Origin: Bacillota bacterium
Lineage (GTDB): Bacteria > Bacillota > Clostridia > Lachnospirales > Lachnospiraceae
NCBI GenBank assembly: GCA_023409535.1
Contig: JAEYGZ010000037.1
Coordinates: forward strand, 186,001-250,000
DNA length: 64,000 nucleotides
Direction of reading: 5' to 3'
In this document: positions 24,405 to 32,616 of the stretch, piece after piece
Layout: each line of letters begins with the position of its first letter
Position numbering within the stretch: position 1 is the first letter of the stretch
Program-made: the position numbers and the translations under genes
The notes under the pieces: generated by a model
The model's database searches: none
What the model saw: the letters and a program-made list of their open reading frames with translations, nothing else
What the model was told of the DNA's origin: nothing

Positions 24405-25061
24405 ATGAAGATAATAATGTTAGGAGCACCCGGCGCGGGCAAGGGTACACAGGCAAAGAAATTGGCTGCACAATATAATATACCGCACATTTCTACAGGA
24501 GATATTTTCCGTGCAAACATCAAGAACGGTACCGAACTTGGCAGGAAAGCCAAGGTTTATATGGATCAGGGCTTGTTGGTTCCGGATGATCTGGTGGTGG
24601 ATTTAATTATGGACCGTTTTGGACAGTCTGATTGTGAAAACGGTTATGTACTTGATGGTTTTCCCAGAACCATACCTCAGGCCAAAGCACTGGATGTGGC
24701 TCTTACAAATAATAACGATGCGATCGAATATGCAATTGACGTGGATGTACCCGATACAGAGATTGTAAAGCGTATGTCAGGCAGAAGAGCCTGTGTAGCC
24801 TGCGGAGCAACCTATCATCTGGTAACCATTCCTCCGAAGAAGGAAGGCATATGTGACGTATGCGGTAAAGAACTGATTCTTCGAGAGGATGATAAACCGG
24901 AGACGGTACTCAAGCGTCTGATGGTATACCACGAGCAAACACAGCCGCTGATTGATTATTACCGTAATAAAGGGATATTAAGATCAGTGGATGGAACTCA
25001 GGATCCGGATACTGCCTTTCATGATATTATTCAGATTGTCGAGGGTAGTGTGAATTATTGA
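24405..25061 (+). CDS. adk: Adenylate kinase
   Basis: A 218-residue long-form adenylate kinase (ATP + AMP = 2 ADP). The P-loop GAPGAGKGTQ lies at residues 7-16, the AMP-binding HISTGDIFR and DGFPRT segments follow, and the LID domain carries a four-Cys zinc site (CVACG..., CDVCGKE) usual in Gram-positives. Its last four codons (AGT GTG AAT TAT) and stop coincide with the left end of the repeat element at 25046, so the C-terminal SVNY was probably supplied by that element. Confidence 0.96.
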   Translation: MKIIMLGAPGAGKGTQAKKLAAQYNIPHISTGDIFRANIKNGTELGRKAKVYMDQGLLVPDDLVVDLIMDRFGQSDCENGYVLDGFPRTIPQAKALDVALTNNNDAIEYAIDVDVPDTEIVKRMSGRRACVACGATYHLVTIPPKKEGICDVCGKELILREDDKPETVLKRLMVYHEQTQPLIDYYRNKGILRSVDGTQDPDTAFHDIIQIVEGSVNY

Positions 25062-25170
25062 AAAGCATAATTCACACGGCGAATTTGTGTCTGACCAATG
25101 CGAAAGCAAAGCTTTCACATCACAAATTCACGGGCATTGGCAGCATATAGGGTTTAGTGTGAATTATTGA
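25046..25170 (+). repeat. Dispersed palindromic element, copy A
   Basis: Left module: GTGTGAATTAT/ATAATTCACAC, a perfect 11-bp hairpin (25048-25077). Right module: a stretch with ATGCGAAAGC/GCTTTCACAT arms (one mismatch), then a segment with CAAATTC and GGGCATTGGCAGCAT. It closely matches copy B (58528) over its full length and copy C (33484) over its right half. The first 16 bases, TAGTGTGAATTATTGA, recur at 25155-25170, so a second, truncated unit appears to start there. It lies between adk and map and ends the adk reading frame. Unlike copies B and C, its SD-like position reads ATAGGG and its ATG position reads GTG. Confidence 0.85.
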
Positions 25171-25207
25171 GATACCGCTAAGCGGCAATGAGAAAGGAAG
25201 AGATTAC

Positions 25208-25957
25208 GTGCCTATAAGTATTAAATCTGAGAAAGAAATTGAATTGATGCGGGAGTCCGGAAGGATCCTGGCACATGTACTGGAGGAGCTGCAGGCGTTT
25301 GTTCGTCCGGGAATTTCTACTCTGGATATTGATAAGAAGTGTGCAGAGATTATTAAAGGTTATCATTGCATACCTTCCTTCCTTAATTATAATGGATATC
25401 CCGCCTCTGTCTGTGTCTCAGTCAACAGCGAAGTAGTACATGGAATACCCAGTAAAAACAGAATTCTTAGGGACGGAGATATCGTCAGCCTGGATTGTGG
25501 CGTCATCTATCAGGGATTTCATTCCGATGCTGCAAGAACCGTAGCTGTAGGGACCATTACAGATGAGGCAGCACGATTAATCGAGGTAACAAAGCAGAGC
25601 TTTTATGAAGGTATAAAGTTTGCAAAAGAGGGCCATCATTTACATGAGATTTCCGAAGCCATCCAAACATATGTGGAGGCCCATGGCTTCAGCGTAGTCA
25701 GAGACCTGGTAGGACACGGCATCGGCCGAAATCTTCATGAGGAGCCTCAGATACCCAATTTCAGCCAAAAGCGCCGCGGACCTAAGCTGGAGGCAGGAAT
25801 GACCCTGGCAATTGAGCCCATGGTAAATGCAGGCCGGTATGATGTATACTGGGAGGATGATGACTGGACCGTAGTGACGGACGACGGATCACTGTCCGCG
25901 CATTATGAGAATACGATATTAATCACCAGTGGAGACCCGGAGATACTGACACTATGA
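25208..25957 (+). CDS. map: Methionine aminopeptidase, type I
   Basis: A 249-residue metalloprotease that removes the initiator methionine. The di-metal pocket is visible: D (SLDCGVIYQGFHSDAART, two Asp), H (LVGHGIGRNLHEEP), E (TLAIEPMV) and E (HYENTI). It starts with GTG at 25208 after GAAAGGAAG. It overlaps the next gene by 4 bases (ATGA). Confidence 0.95.
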   Translation: MPISIKSEKEIELMRESGRILAHVLEELQAFVRPGISTLDIDKKCAEIIKGYHCIPSFLNYNGYPASVCVSVNSEVVHGIPSKNRILRDGDIVSLDCGVIYQGFHSDAARTVAVGTITDEAARLIEVTKQSFYEGIKFAKEGHHLHEISEAIQTYVEAHGFSVVRDLVGHGIGRNLHEEPQIPNFSQKRRGPKLEAGMTLAIEPMVNAGRYDVYWEDDDWTVVTDDGSLSAHYENTILITSGDPEILTL

Positions 25958-26229
25958 TGGATTTTACAACCGGAGGATTTGCCGCCTCAGTTGCAGGACA
26001 CGATACCGGTAAATATTATGTAATATTACAGACAGATCATGAATATGTATATTTAGTGGACGGCAGGATTAGAACGCTGGACCGTCCCAAAAAGAAAAAA
26101 AAGATGCATGTTCGTATGCTCACGGAATTTGACCGGACTGTGGCAGATAAGGTAAAGGACGGATCGGTTAAAAATGAAGAAATAAAAAGAGCGATCAAAC
26201 TGTTGCAATACAAGATCATCGGAACATGA
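25954..26229 (+). CDS. KOW-domain RNA-binding protein
   Basis: A 91-residue protein resembling the KOW / L14e-type RNA-binding proteins often found between map and infA in Clostridia (GGFAASVAGHDTGKYYVILQT, then LVDGRIRTLDRPKKKKKMH). A ribosome- or rRNA-linked role is likely from the fold and the context, but no exact function is established. Translationally coupled to map. Confidence 0.8.
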   Translation: MMDFTTGGFAASVAGHDTGKYYVILQTDHEYVYLVDGRIRTLDRPKKKKKMHVRMLTEFDRTVADKVKDGSVKNEEIKRAIKLLQYKIIGT

Positions 26230-26273
26230 TTAAGGTTCCGATGATACAAGATATCAGGAAAGGAGGCCAATTG

Positions 26274-26492
26274 ATGTCAAAGACCGATGTTGTCGAGATC
26301 GAAGGAACAGTAATTGAGAAATTACCCAATGCGATGTTCCAGGTTGAACTCGAAAATGGACACAGAGTACTTGCACATATCAGCGGAAAGCTTCGTATGA
26401 ACTTTATTAAGATTGTACCCGGTGATAAGGTAACTCTTGAATTGTCACCCTATGATTTATCCAAAGGAAGAATTATCTGGAGAGATAAATAG
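26274..26492 (+). CDS. infA: Translation initiation factor IF-1
   Basis: A 72-residue IF-1, the exact usual length, an OB-fold protein binding the ribosomal A site (MSKTDVVEIEGTVIEKLPNA, HISGKLRMNFIKI). The ATG at 26274 follows AAAGGAGG; an upstream in-frame start would add residues not seen in the family. Confidence 0.97.
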   Translation: MSKTDVVEIEGTVIEKLPNAMFQVELENGHRVLAHISGKLRMNFIKIVPGDKVTLELSPYDLSKGRIIWRDK

Positions 26493-26597
26493 ACTTTCAG
26501 CTATTGCGGTTCAAGATACAGGCATTTTATGTTATTATGCACAAAAAACGTTTATAATACACATGTTTTCGGCGCAAACAAATTGTTAAAATTTTGC

Positions 26598-26626
26598 TTG
26601 CTATTGCAAACATACAGTGTTATAAT
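26598..26626 (+). promoter_or_regulatory. Internal promoter before rpmJ
   Basis: TTGCTA (26598-26603) and TATAAT (26621-26626) are spaced by 17 bases in an A+T-rich gap after infA. It would drive rpmJ and the alpha operon independently of the upstream S10 promoter. Confidence 0.65.
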
Positions 26627-26660
26627 AGATAACGGACTTTTTTGAAAGGGGTGAATTACT

Positions 26661-26774
26661 GTGAAGGTAAGGTCATCAGTAAAACCGATTTGCGAAAAAT
26701 GCAAAATCATTAAAAGAAAGGGATCGATCAGAGTCATCTGTGAGAATCCGAAACACAAACAAAGACAAGGCTAA
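26661..26774 (+). CDS. rpmJ: 50S ribosomal protein L36, zinc-binding type
   Basis: A 37-residue L36 starting with GTG: MKVRSSVKPICEKCKIIKRK and on to the PKHKQRQG end. The zinc ligands C11, C14, C27 and H32 are all present. SD AAAGGGGTG. Position between infA and rpsM is standard. Confidence 0.95.
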   Translation: MKVRSSVKPICEKCKIIKRKGSIRVICENPKHKQRQG

Positions 26775-27055
26775 TATACAATAGTTCGGGTACCTCATAC
26801 TCGTTATTGTTTTATATAATCTAGTTCTTGCTTTTTGTGTTACAATCTTTCCGGCGGCGACCGGAACATTGTGATATTGTGGACAGCCATCTGGATCCAT
26901 CTAATCCATCATGGTTTGTTTTAAGATGCCTGCCGTCATCAGGTTGTCTTAGCTTCAAGCCGATTGTCTTGTAAGTCACAATTTAAAGCGGCTGAGCGCT
27001 ATGCAGACATAACTGCGTTATGTTCACAGCGCAAAACAATTATTTTATCCAGGAG
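26775..27055 (+). promoter_or_regulatory. Long spacer and leader before rpsM
   Basis: Nearly 300 bases without a gene. Visible structure includes AGCGCT...AGCGC around CATAACTGCGTTATG (about 26996-27029). TATAAT (26815) and TACAAT (26841) are present but without a matched -35. This may be a ribosomal-protein leader RNA; no known class could be assigned. Confidence 0.4.
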
Positions 27056-27068
27056 GTAGTAAAAGCAC

Positions 27069-27437
27069 ATGGCTCGTATCAGTGGTGTAGATTTACCAAG
27101 AGAGAAACGTGTAGAGATCGGACTTACCTATATCTATGGTATCGGTAGAGCAAGTTCGAATCGTATTCTTGCTGACGCAAAAGTTAATCCTGACACTCGC
27201 GTTAGAGATTTAACTGACGAAGAAGTCGGCAGAATCCGTGATATTATTGATGAGACCCAGCAGGTTGAGGGTGATTTAAGAAGAGAAATCGCTTTGAACA
27301 TTAAGAGACTTCAGGAAATCGGATGCTACAGAGGTATCCGTCATAGAAAGGGACTTCCGGTTCGTGGTCAGAAGACTAAGACAAATGCCAGAACAAGAAA
27401 AGGTCCGAGAAGAACTGTTGCTAATAAGAAGAAGTAA
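27069..27437 (+). CDS. rpsM: 30S ribosomal protein S13
   Basis: A 122-residue S13 (MARISGVDLPREKRVEIGLT), a head protein contacting the P-site tRNA through its basic C-terminal tail. SD AGGAGG. Confidence 0.97.
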   Translation: MARISGVDLPREKRVEIGLTYIYGIGRASSNRILADAKVNPDTRVRDLTDEEVGRIRDIIDETQQVEGDLRREIALNIKRLQEIGCYRGIRHRKGLPVRGQKTKTNARTRKGPRRTVANKKK

Positions 27438-27462
27438 TCTGACCAATGAGTCGCTGACAAGC

Positions 27463-27540
27463 GTAAAATTCCGCTAGAATTATCCGTGGTAAAATTCCGC
27501 CGGAAGTATCCGCAGTAATATTACCCAGGGAATATCCGCT
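27463..27540 (+). repeat. Three tandem 26-bp repeats between rpsM and rpsK
   Basis: Units start at 27463, 27489 and 27515 and run without gaps. Each begins GTAAAATTCCG or GTAATATTACC and ends with TATCCG plus two bases. Units 1 and 2 are most alike, with unit 3 more diverged. There is no reading frame with SD through the spacer. Confidence 0.8.
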
Positions 27541-27608
27541 GGCAGCCTTATTGTGTTGTAATGCAGCAATTCGTTTTATTTGAATAATCCAATAGGAGGG
27601 TTTGTTAG

Positions 27609-28013
27609 ATGGCTAAGAAAATAGCAACAGCAGCTAAAAAAGTGACAAAGAAGCGTGTGAAGAAGAACGTCGATCGTGGACAGGCACACATTCAGTCATC
27701 TTTTAACAATACAATTGTTACGCTGACTGATTCAGAAGGCAATGCACTTTCTTGGGCAAGTGCCGGTGGATTAGGCTTCAGAGGTTCCAGAAAATCTACA
27801 GCTTATGCTGCACAGATGGCAGCTGAGACAGCAGCTAAGGCAGCACTTGTTCATGGTTTAAAATCCGTAGAGGTTATGGTTAAAGGACCTGGCCAGGGTA
27901 GAGAAGCAGCAATCCGTGCGCTTCAGGCTTGTGGCATTGAAGTAACAAGTATTAAGGATGTAACTCCGGTTCCTCATAACGGATGCCGTCCGCCAAAACG
28001 CAGAAGAGTCTGA
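27609..28013 (+). CDS. rpsK: 30S ribosomal protein S11
   Basis: A 134-residue S11, a platform protein near the Shine-Dalgarno helix (AHIQSSFNNTIVTLTD, PHNGCRPPKRRRV end). SD TAGGAGGG. The next gene starts 17 bases on. Confidence 0.97.
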   Translation: MAKKIATAAKKVTKKRVKKNVDRGQAHIQSSFNNTIVTLTDSEGNALSWASAGGLGFRGSRKSTAYAAQMAAETAAKAALVHGLKSVEVMVKGPGQGREAAIRALQACGIEVTSIKDVTPVPHNGCRPPKRRRV

Positions 28014-28030
28014 TAGGAGGTTTAATAACG

Positions 28031-28627
28031 ATGGCAAGAGACATGAGCCCAGTTTTAAAGAAATGTAGATCCCTTGGCTTAGAGCCCGCATATCTCGGTA
28101 TTGACAAGAAGTCAAACAGAGCATTTTCAAGAGCAGGCAAGAAGGTAAGCGAATATGGTTCACAATTAAGAGAAAAGCAGAAAGCAAAGTTTATCTATGG
28201 CATGTTAGAGCAGCCTTTCAGAAACTTATTTGCAAGAGCACAGAAAATGAAGGCTGGTACTGCAGGTGAGAACTTAATGTCACTGTTAGAGCTCAGACTT
28301 GATAATGTTATGTTCCGTATGGGATATGGCAGAACAAGAAAAGAGTCCAGACAGATCGTAGATCACAAGCACATATTAGTAAACGGCAAATGTGTAAACA
28401 TTCCATCCTACACATTAAAGGCCGGCGATAAAATCGAAATTAAAGAAAAATTCAAGAATACACAGAGATATAAGGATATCTTTGAGGTAACCGACGGAAG
28501 AACCGTACCTGCATGGCTGGAGGCAAGTCACGAGGCGTTTACAGGTGTTGTTAAGGAAGTTCCTACAAGAGACCAGATTGATGTTCCGGTAAACGAAGTG
28601 TTAATTGTCGAGTTGTACTCTAAATAA
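28031..28627 (+). CDS. rpsD: 30S ribosomal protein S4
   Basis: A 198-residue S4 with an S4 RNA-binding domain (LELRLDNVMFRMGYGRTRKE, VDHKHILVNGK). A primary 16S assembly protein. The ATG at 28031 follows TAGGAGG. Confidence 0.97.
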   Translation: MARDMSPVLKKCRSLGLEPAYLGIDKKSNRAFSRAGKKVSEYGSQLREKQKAKFIYGMLEQPFRNLFARAQKMKAGTAGENLMSLLELRLDNVMFRMGYGRTRKESRQIVDHKHILVNGKCVNIPSYTLKAGDKIEIKEKFKNTQRYKDIFEVTDGRTVPAWLEASHEAFTGVVKEVPTRDQIDVPVNEVLIVELYSK

Positions 28628-28672
28628 TTCCTATAATTAGGCAACTCAAATACCCAGAAGGAGGGTCCTGTT

Positions 28673-29632
28673 GTGTTTGATTTTGAAAAACCCAAAATAG
28701 AGATTGCAGAAATTTCCGAAGATAAGAAGTTTGGACGTTTTGTGGTAGAACCTTTGGAAAGAGGCTATGGTACGACCTTAGGTAATTCTCTTAGAAGAAT
28801 CATGCTTTCATCTTTACCGGGTTCTGCTGTTAGTCAAATTAAGATTGACGGTGTTGTTCATGAATTCAGCGTTGTTCCCGGCGTTAAGGAAGATGTCACA
28901 GAGATTATCATGAACATTAAAAGCTTAGCAATCAAGAACACAAGCGATACAAATGAACCCAAGACTGCTTATATTGAGGCTGAGGGTGAAGTTGTAGTGA
29001 CAGCAGGGGATATACAGGCTGACCCGGATATCGAAATACTCAATCCCGATCAAGTGATTGCAACCTTATGTGGCGGTCCTGACAGCAGACTCTATATGGA
29101 GCTGACCATCACCAACGGCAGAGGATATGTAAGCGCTGATAAGAATAAAAATGATGATCTGCCCATCGGTATTATTCCGATTGACTCAATCTACACTCCT
29201 GTAGAGCGTGTGAATCTTACCGTGGAGAATACCCGTGTGGGACAGATTACTGACTTTGATAAGCTGACTCTGGATGTATACACCAATGGTACGCTTGTCC
29301 CGGATGAAGCAGTAAGCTTGGCAGCAAAGGTATTAAGCGAGCATCTGAATTCCTTCATCGACTTGTCTGAACATGCAAAGACCGCTGAGATTATGGTTGA
29401 GAAGGAAGACAATGAAAAAGAGAAGGTACTTGAGATGAACATAGACGAACTGGAGTTATCCGTTCGTTCCTATAACTGCTTGAAGAGAGCAGGCATCAAT
29501 ACTGTTGAAGAGCTTACCAATAAGACTGCAGAAGATATGATGAAGGTTAGAAACCTTGGCCGTAAGTCATTAGAGGAAGTACTTGCAAAATTAAAAGAGC
29601 TTGGTTTATCTTTGAACGCAAGTGATGAATAG
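28673..29632 (+). CDS. rpoA: DNA-directed RNA polymerase alpha subunit
   Basis: A 319-residue alpha subunit that starts the core assembly. The N-terminal dimerisation domain (FVVEPLERGYGTTLGNSLRR) and the C-terminal helix-hairpin-helix domain (ELSVRSYNCLKRAGINTVEE; RNLGRKSLEEV) are both complete. It starts with GTG at 28673 after AGGAGGG. Confidence 0.97.
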   Translation: MFDFEKPKIEIAEISEDKKFGRFVVEPLERGYGTTLGNSLRRIMLSSLPGSAVSQIKIDGVVHEFSVVPGVKEDVTEIIMNIKSLAIKNTSDTNEPKTAYIEAEGEVVVTAGDIQADPDIEILNPDQVIATLCGGPDSRLYMELTITNGRGYVSADKNKNDDLPIGIIPIDSIYTPVERVNLTVENTRVGQITDFDKLTLDVYTNGTLVPDEAVSLAAKVLSEHLNSFIDLSEHAKTAEIMVEKEDNEKEKVLEMNIDELELSVRSYNCLKRAGINTVEELTNKTAEDMMKVRNLGRKSLEEVLAKLKELGLSLNASDE

Positions 29633-29693
29633 CTCGTTAGAAACCGAGCTATCCAAAGAACTCCAAAATGAATTCCATTGGAAATTCATTTTG
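29631..29693 (+). promoter_or_regulatory. Two hairpins between rpoA and rplQ
   Basis: AGCTCG/CGAGCT (29631-29650, containing the rpoA stop) and CAAAATGAATT/AATTCATTTTG (29664-29693). The second is strong and is followed by a TT-containing stretch; it could partly terminate or be a processing site. Confidence 0.55.
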
Positions 29694-29739
29694 AACTTCT
29701 TTATAGTGTATGGAATTAATATTCAAAGGAGGGAAACAC

Positions 29740-30276
29740 ATGGCAGGTTATAGAAAGCTTGGAAGAACCTCAAGCCAGAGAAAGGCTCTGTTGAGAAACC
29801 AAGTGACAAATTTATTATATAACGGTAAAATTGTTACAACCGAAGCGAAAGCAAAAGAAATCCGTGGAATTGCTGAGCATATGATTGCACTTGCTGTAAA
29901 GGAAAAAGACAACTTTGAAACTGTTACAGTAACTGCTAAGGTTGCTCGTAAGGATAAAGACGGTAAGAGAGTGAAGGAAGTTGTAAACGGTAAGAAGGTT
30001 ACAGTTTTTGATGATGTTCAGAAGACTGTAAAGAAGGATAGCGCATCCCGTCTTCATGCCAGAAAGCAGATGATGAAGTATCTCTATCCCATTACCGAAG
30101 TTCCTACCGAGAACGCTGGTAAGAAGAGAAATACCAAGGAGATCAACTTATCCGATAAGTTATTCAATGATATTGCTCCGAAGTATACCAGCCGTAACGG
30201 CGGTTATACCAGAATCGTTAAGATCGGACCTCGTAAGGGCGATGCAGCGATGGAAGTATTAATCGAGTTAGTTTAA
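29740..30276 (+). CDS. rplQ: 50S ribosomal protein L17
   Basis: A 178-residue L17, longer than the 120-130 residues common elsewhere because of a charged insertion (about 80-130, with KDKDGKRVKEVVNGKKVTV). The core (GYRKLGRTSSQRKALLRNQV, ...GGYTRIVKIGPRKGDAAMEV) is intact. The ATG at 29740 follows AAAGGAGGG. It ends the superoperon at the terminator at 30298. Confidence 0.96.
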   Translation: MAGYRKLGRTSSQRKALLRNQVTNLLYNGKIVTTEAKAKEIRGIAEHMIALAVKEKDNFETVTVTAKVARKDKDGKRVKEVVNGKKVTVFDDVQKTVKKDSASRLHARKQMMKYLYPITEVPTENAGKKRNTKEINLSDKLFNDIAPKYTSRNGGYTRIVKIGPRKGDAAMEVLIELV

Positions 30277-30297
30277 AACATAGCAGATTAATCATTG

Positions 30298-30331
30298 AAG
30301 GGACATTTGCCTAAGCAGATGTCCCTTTTTT
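30298..30331 (+). terminator. Terminator of the ribosomal superoperon
   Basis: AAGGGACAT pairs with ATGTCCCTT across a 12-nt loop, followed by a run of Ts. It closes the rpsJ-rplQ run. Confidence 0.88.
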
Positions 30332-30366
30332 CGTAGGTGTTGCCTGCGTAATTTCTTCCCCATTGT

Positions 30367-30657
30367 TTACGCCTGGACGTGTGCACCCATTAACTTATTG
30401 TACAATAACTCACCCTCCACCGGATTGCTGGTCCTCCTGTTTTCCTGAACGATTTTGCGGTTAATACAGCTCAACAGGTGATCAGCTTGCTCCTTGGTTT
30501 CCTCATTTTTTCTCATCTTAATTATTTTCTTTGCCATTTGTTTTGCCCTGATACTATGCCTGCGAGGTAAGTGAAAACCACGTCGTTTCTGATGCTGTTC
30601 CACTATTGCTATGATATCCAGCAGCTCGTTCAGACTAAGGGGATGTGACCTGTGCAA
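30367..30657 (-). CDS. Small helical protein of unknown function
   Basis: A possible 96-residue, Lys/Arg/Glu-rich protein with no family I recognise (ELLDIIAIVEQHQKRRGFHL, AKQMAKKIIKMRKNEETKEQ). The only start at the right place is a TTG at 30657, two bases after the stop of the gene upstream, so translation would depend on coupling. It might also be read as an extension of the upstream protein if a frame change occurs. It belongs to the minus-strand pair placed between rplQ and ecfA1. I am unsure that it is expressed. Confidence 0.45.
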   Translation of the reverse strand: MHRSHPLSLNELLDIIAIVEQHQKRRGFHLPRRHSIRAKQMAKKIIKMRKNEETKEQADHLLSCINRKIVQENRRTSNPVEGELLYNKLMGAHVQA

Positions 30658-30659
30658 CC

Positions 30660-31187
30660 TTATTCACCAGCTTTCTTATCTATGGCATTCACAATCCCGA
30701 ATAATACATCCTTCATGTTAATTATCTGGAACTCATCTGCCTTTAATTCTTCTATCCTATATTCTTCTGAAGTATCACTTGCACATTCATACTGATCTAC
30801 TTCAATGCATTTATTCTTCACTTTATCACTATTAATTATGTATATAACAGGGAAGAAGGATTCATACCTGGCAACGGCAACTAAACTGCGGATTTCGTCA
30901 TATTGCTTCTTGGTGATAACTTTTTCCTTCAGTTTACATTTTGCACCGGCGATAATTCCCGCCATATTATCCTCGATTTCCTTGGAATGCCTGTCACCCT
31001 TAACTACTTGCTCCAAGTAGCGGATGACAATCGTCTGCGGATTCGAGGTGGGTGGCTGAGAAAGACAATCAAAGCACGTGGTGCACCATACATAGTGTAC
31101 ATTGTTGTAATATTCCTGTGAGATTTTGTATGCCAGTAAGGTACATACGGAGTATAAAACCGGGTTCTTATTTGTATCGATACACAT
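30660..31187 (-). CDS. Hypothetical protein in a minus-strand accessory pair
   Basis: A 175-residue protein starting with ATG at 31187 after AAGAGG. I do not recognise the family. It has a cysteine-rich N-terminal third (SVCTLL, HYVWCTTCFDCLSQ), a conserved-looking middle (VIRYLEQVVKGDRHSKEIEDN, KYDEIRSL-type stretch, VARYESFFPVIYIIN) and an acidic C-terminus. The CTTCFDC cluster could bind a metal, but this is only a guess. No membrane segment or signal peptide is seen. Its opposite orientation and position suggest a horizontally gained pair; its job could be defence-related, but nothing in the sequence proves that. Confidence 0.65.
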   Translation of the reverse strand: MCIDTNKNPVLYSVCTLLAYKISQEYYNNVHYVWCTTCFDCLSQPPTSNPQTIVIRYLEQVVKGDRHSKEIEDNMAGIIAGAKCKLKEKVITKKQYDEIRSLVAVARYESFFPVIYIINSDKVKNKCIEVDQYECASDTSEEYRIEELKADEFQIINMKDVLFGIVNAIDKKAGE

Positions 31188-31745
31188 GATATCAACCTCT
31201 TTTGGTTAGTAAAATTTGTAAGGATAAGCTCATTGTAATACAAATTCTACCAATTATCAATAGGCTGGGACTAGCAAATATCTACCAGATAATTTTTGAC
31301 AGCTGTCTATTATCATGAATTCATGTAATGTGTACTGGCATAGGCTTAATATATTGTACATTGCGGCTGTATCATGATTATTTACCGATCCTGTTTATAC
31401 GTATTGTATTTGGATGTTATATTATTATACGCGGTATGTAACGGTTGTGTTACTTTAGTATTTCGGATTTTACTATTAATTTTATAATCCGGTCACACTA
31501 AGGATAGGAGCTTTGGAACACGAAAGATTGGAGTATTTTAGTTCAAGACAGGAGTAATACCTTCTTAAGATATAAATATTATCAAGATTCAAATAAAAAT
31601 ATTTTATTTTTTTCAGATTATGAGGTATAATCATGGTTAGCTATATCCATACATGGATATTTATAGAGGTTTTTATGCTATAGAGAATAATCTGGGAATA
31701 CATGGAATGCAAGCAATAACAGTTGTGTTAGAAATGAGGCTGTAT
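31188..31745. other. A+T-rich spacer before ecfA1
   Basis: About 560 bases with no supported gene. It carries the minus-strand pair's upstream region on one side. TATAAT at 31626-31631 could be the -10 for ecfA1 but has only a weak -35. The open frame upstream of the chosen ecfA1 start (from 31653) has no SD and does not look like family sequence. Confidence 0.5.
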
Positions 31746-32603
31746 ATGGAAATGATAAAAGTAGATAAGCTTTCCTTTGAATATATCAGACGGGATGAGG
31801 ACGGCAATGTAGAATCCATCAATAAAGCGATTGATCAGGTAAGCCTGGATGTGAATAAGGGTGATTTTATTGCTGTACTCGGTGCCAATGGTTCAGGCAA
31901 ATCTACCTTGGCAAAGCACATCAATGCAATCTTATATCCGACAGAGGGAAGCGTTTTGGTGAATGGGATGAATACCGCGGAGGAGAAGCATCTCTGGGAT
32001 ATCCGCCAGACCGCCGGTATGGTATTTCAGAATCCGGACAACCAGATCATCGCTACAGTTGTAGAAGAGGATGTTGGCTTTGGCCCTGAGAATCTGGGTA
32101 TCCCTACGGATGAGATCTGGCAGAGAGTGGAACAAAGCCTGAAGGCAGTGGGGATGCTGGAATTTCGCAATTCCTCCCCGAATAAGCTGTCAGGCGGTCA
32201 GAAGCAGAGAGTGGCCATCGCGGGGATTATGGCTATGAAGCCACAGTGCATTATTCTGGATGAACCCACCGCAATGCTTGACCCCAACGGACGTAAGGAG
32301 GTAATCGCCACCGTACGGGAATTAAATAAGAAGGAAAATGTTACGGTAATCCTGATTACCCACCATATGGATGAAGTTATCTATGCGGATAAGGTATTTG
32401 TTATGGAGAAGGGACAGGTCGTCATGGAGGGAACTCCCAGGGAGATCTTCTCCAGGGTAGAGGCGATAAAGAATTATCGCATGGATGTTCCTCAGGTAAC
32501 AGAGCTGGCCTACGAGCTTAGTAAAGCAGGTCTTGATATCCCGGCAGGATTACTTACGGTAGATGAGCTGGTGGCGGCGCTGGAAGCTTTAAAAACTCAT
32601 TAA
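31746..32603 (+). CDS. ecfA1: ECF transporter ATPase EcfA1
   Basis: A 285-residue ATPase of the energy-coupling-factor module that powers vitamin and metal uptake with interchangeable S subunits. Walker A GANGSGKST, Q-loop FQNPDNQI, signature LSGGQKQR, Walker B CIILDEPTAML and H-loop THHMDE are all visible. The ATG at 31746 (MEMIKVDKLSFEY) was chosen from family length and a GAGG seven bases upstream. No S-component gene is near, as expected for a shared group II module. Confidence 0.92.
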   Translation: MEMIKVDKLSFEYIRRDEDGNVESINKAIDQVSLDVNKGDFIAVLGANGSGKSTLAKHINAILYPTEGSVLVNGMNTAEEKHLWDIRQTAGMVFQNPDNQIIATVVEEDVGFGPENLGIPTDEIWQRVEQSLKAVGMLEFRNSSPNKLSGGQKQRVAIAGIMAMKPQCIILDEPTAMLDPNGRKEVIATVRELNKKENVTVILITHHMDEVIYADKVFVMEKGQVVMEGTPREIFSRVEAIKNYRMDVPQVTELAYELSKAGLDIPAGLLTVDELVAALEALKTH

Positions 32604-32616
32604 GAGGGTGATAAAT

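Noticed and set aside
25095..25150. Conserved pseudoknot in the dispersed element (CCAATGC with GCATTGG)
   Set aside because: The pairing is possible in copy A only; copies B and C do not keep it, so it is not offered as a conserved structure.
26775..27068. tRNA or known riboswitch before rpsM
   Set aside because: No cloverleaf, T-loop or known aptamer motif could be identified; only local hairpins are present.
27463..27540. CRISPR array
   Set aside because: The three 26-bp units are directly adjacent with no spacers, and no cas gene is present in the window.
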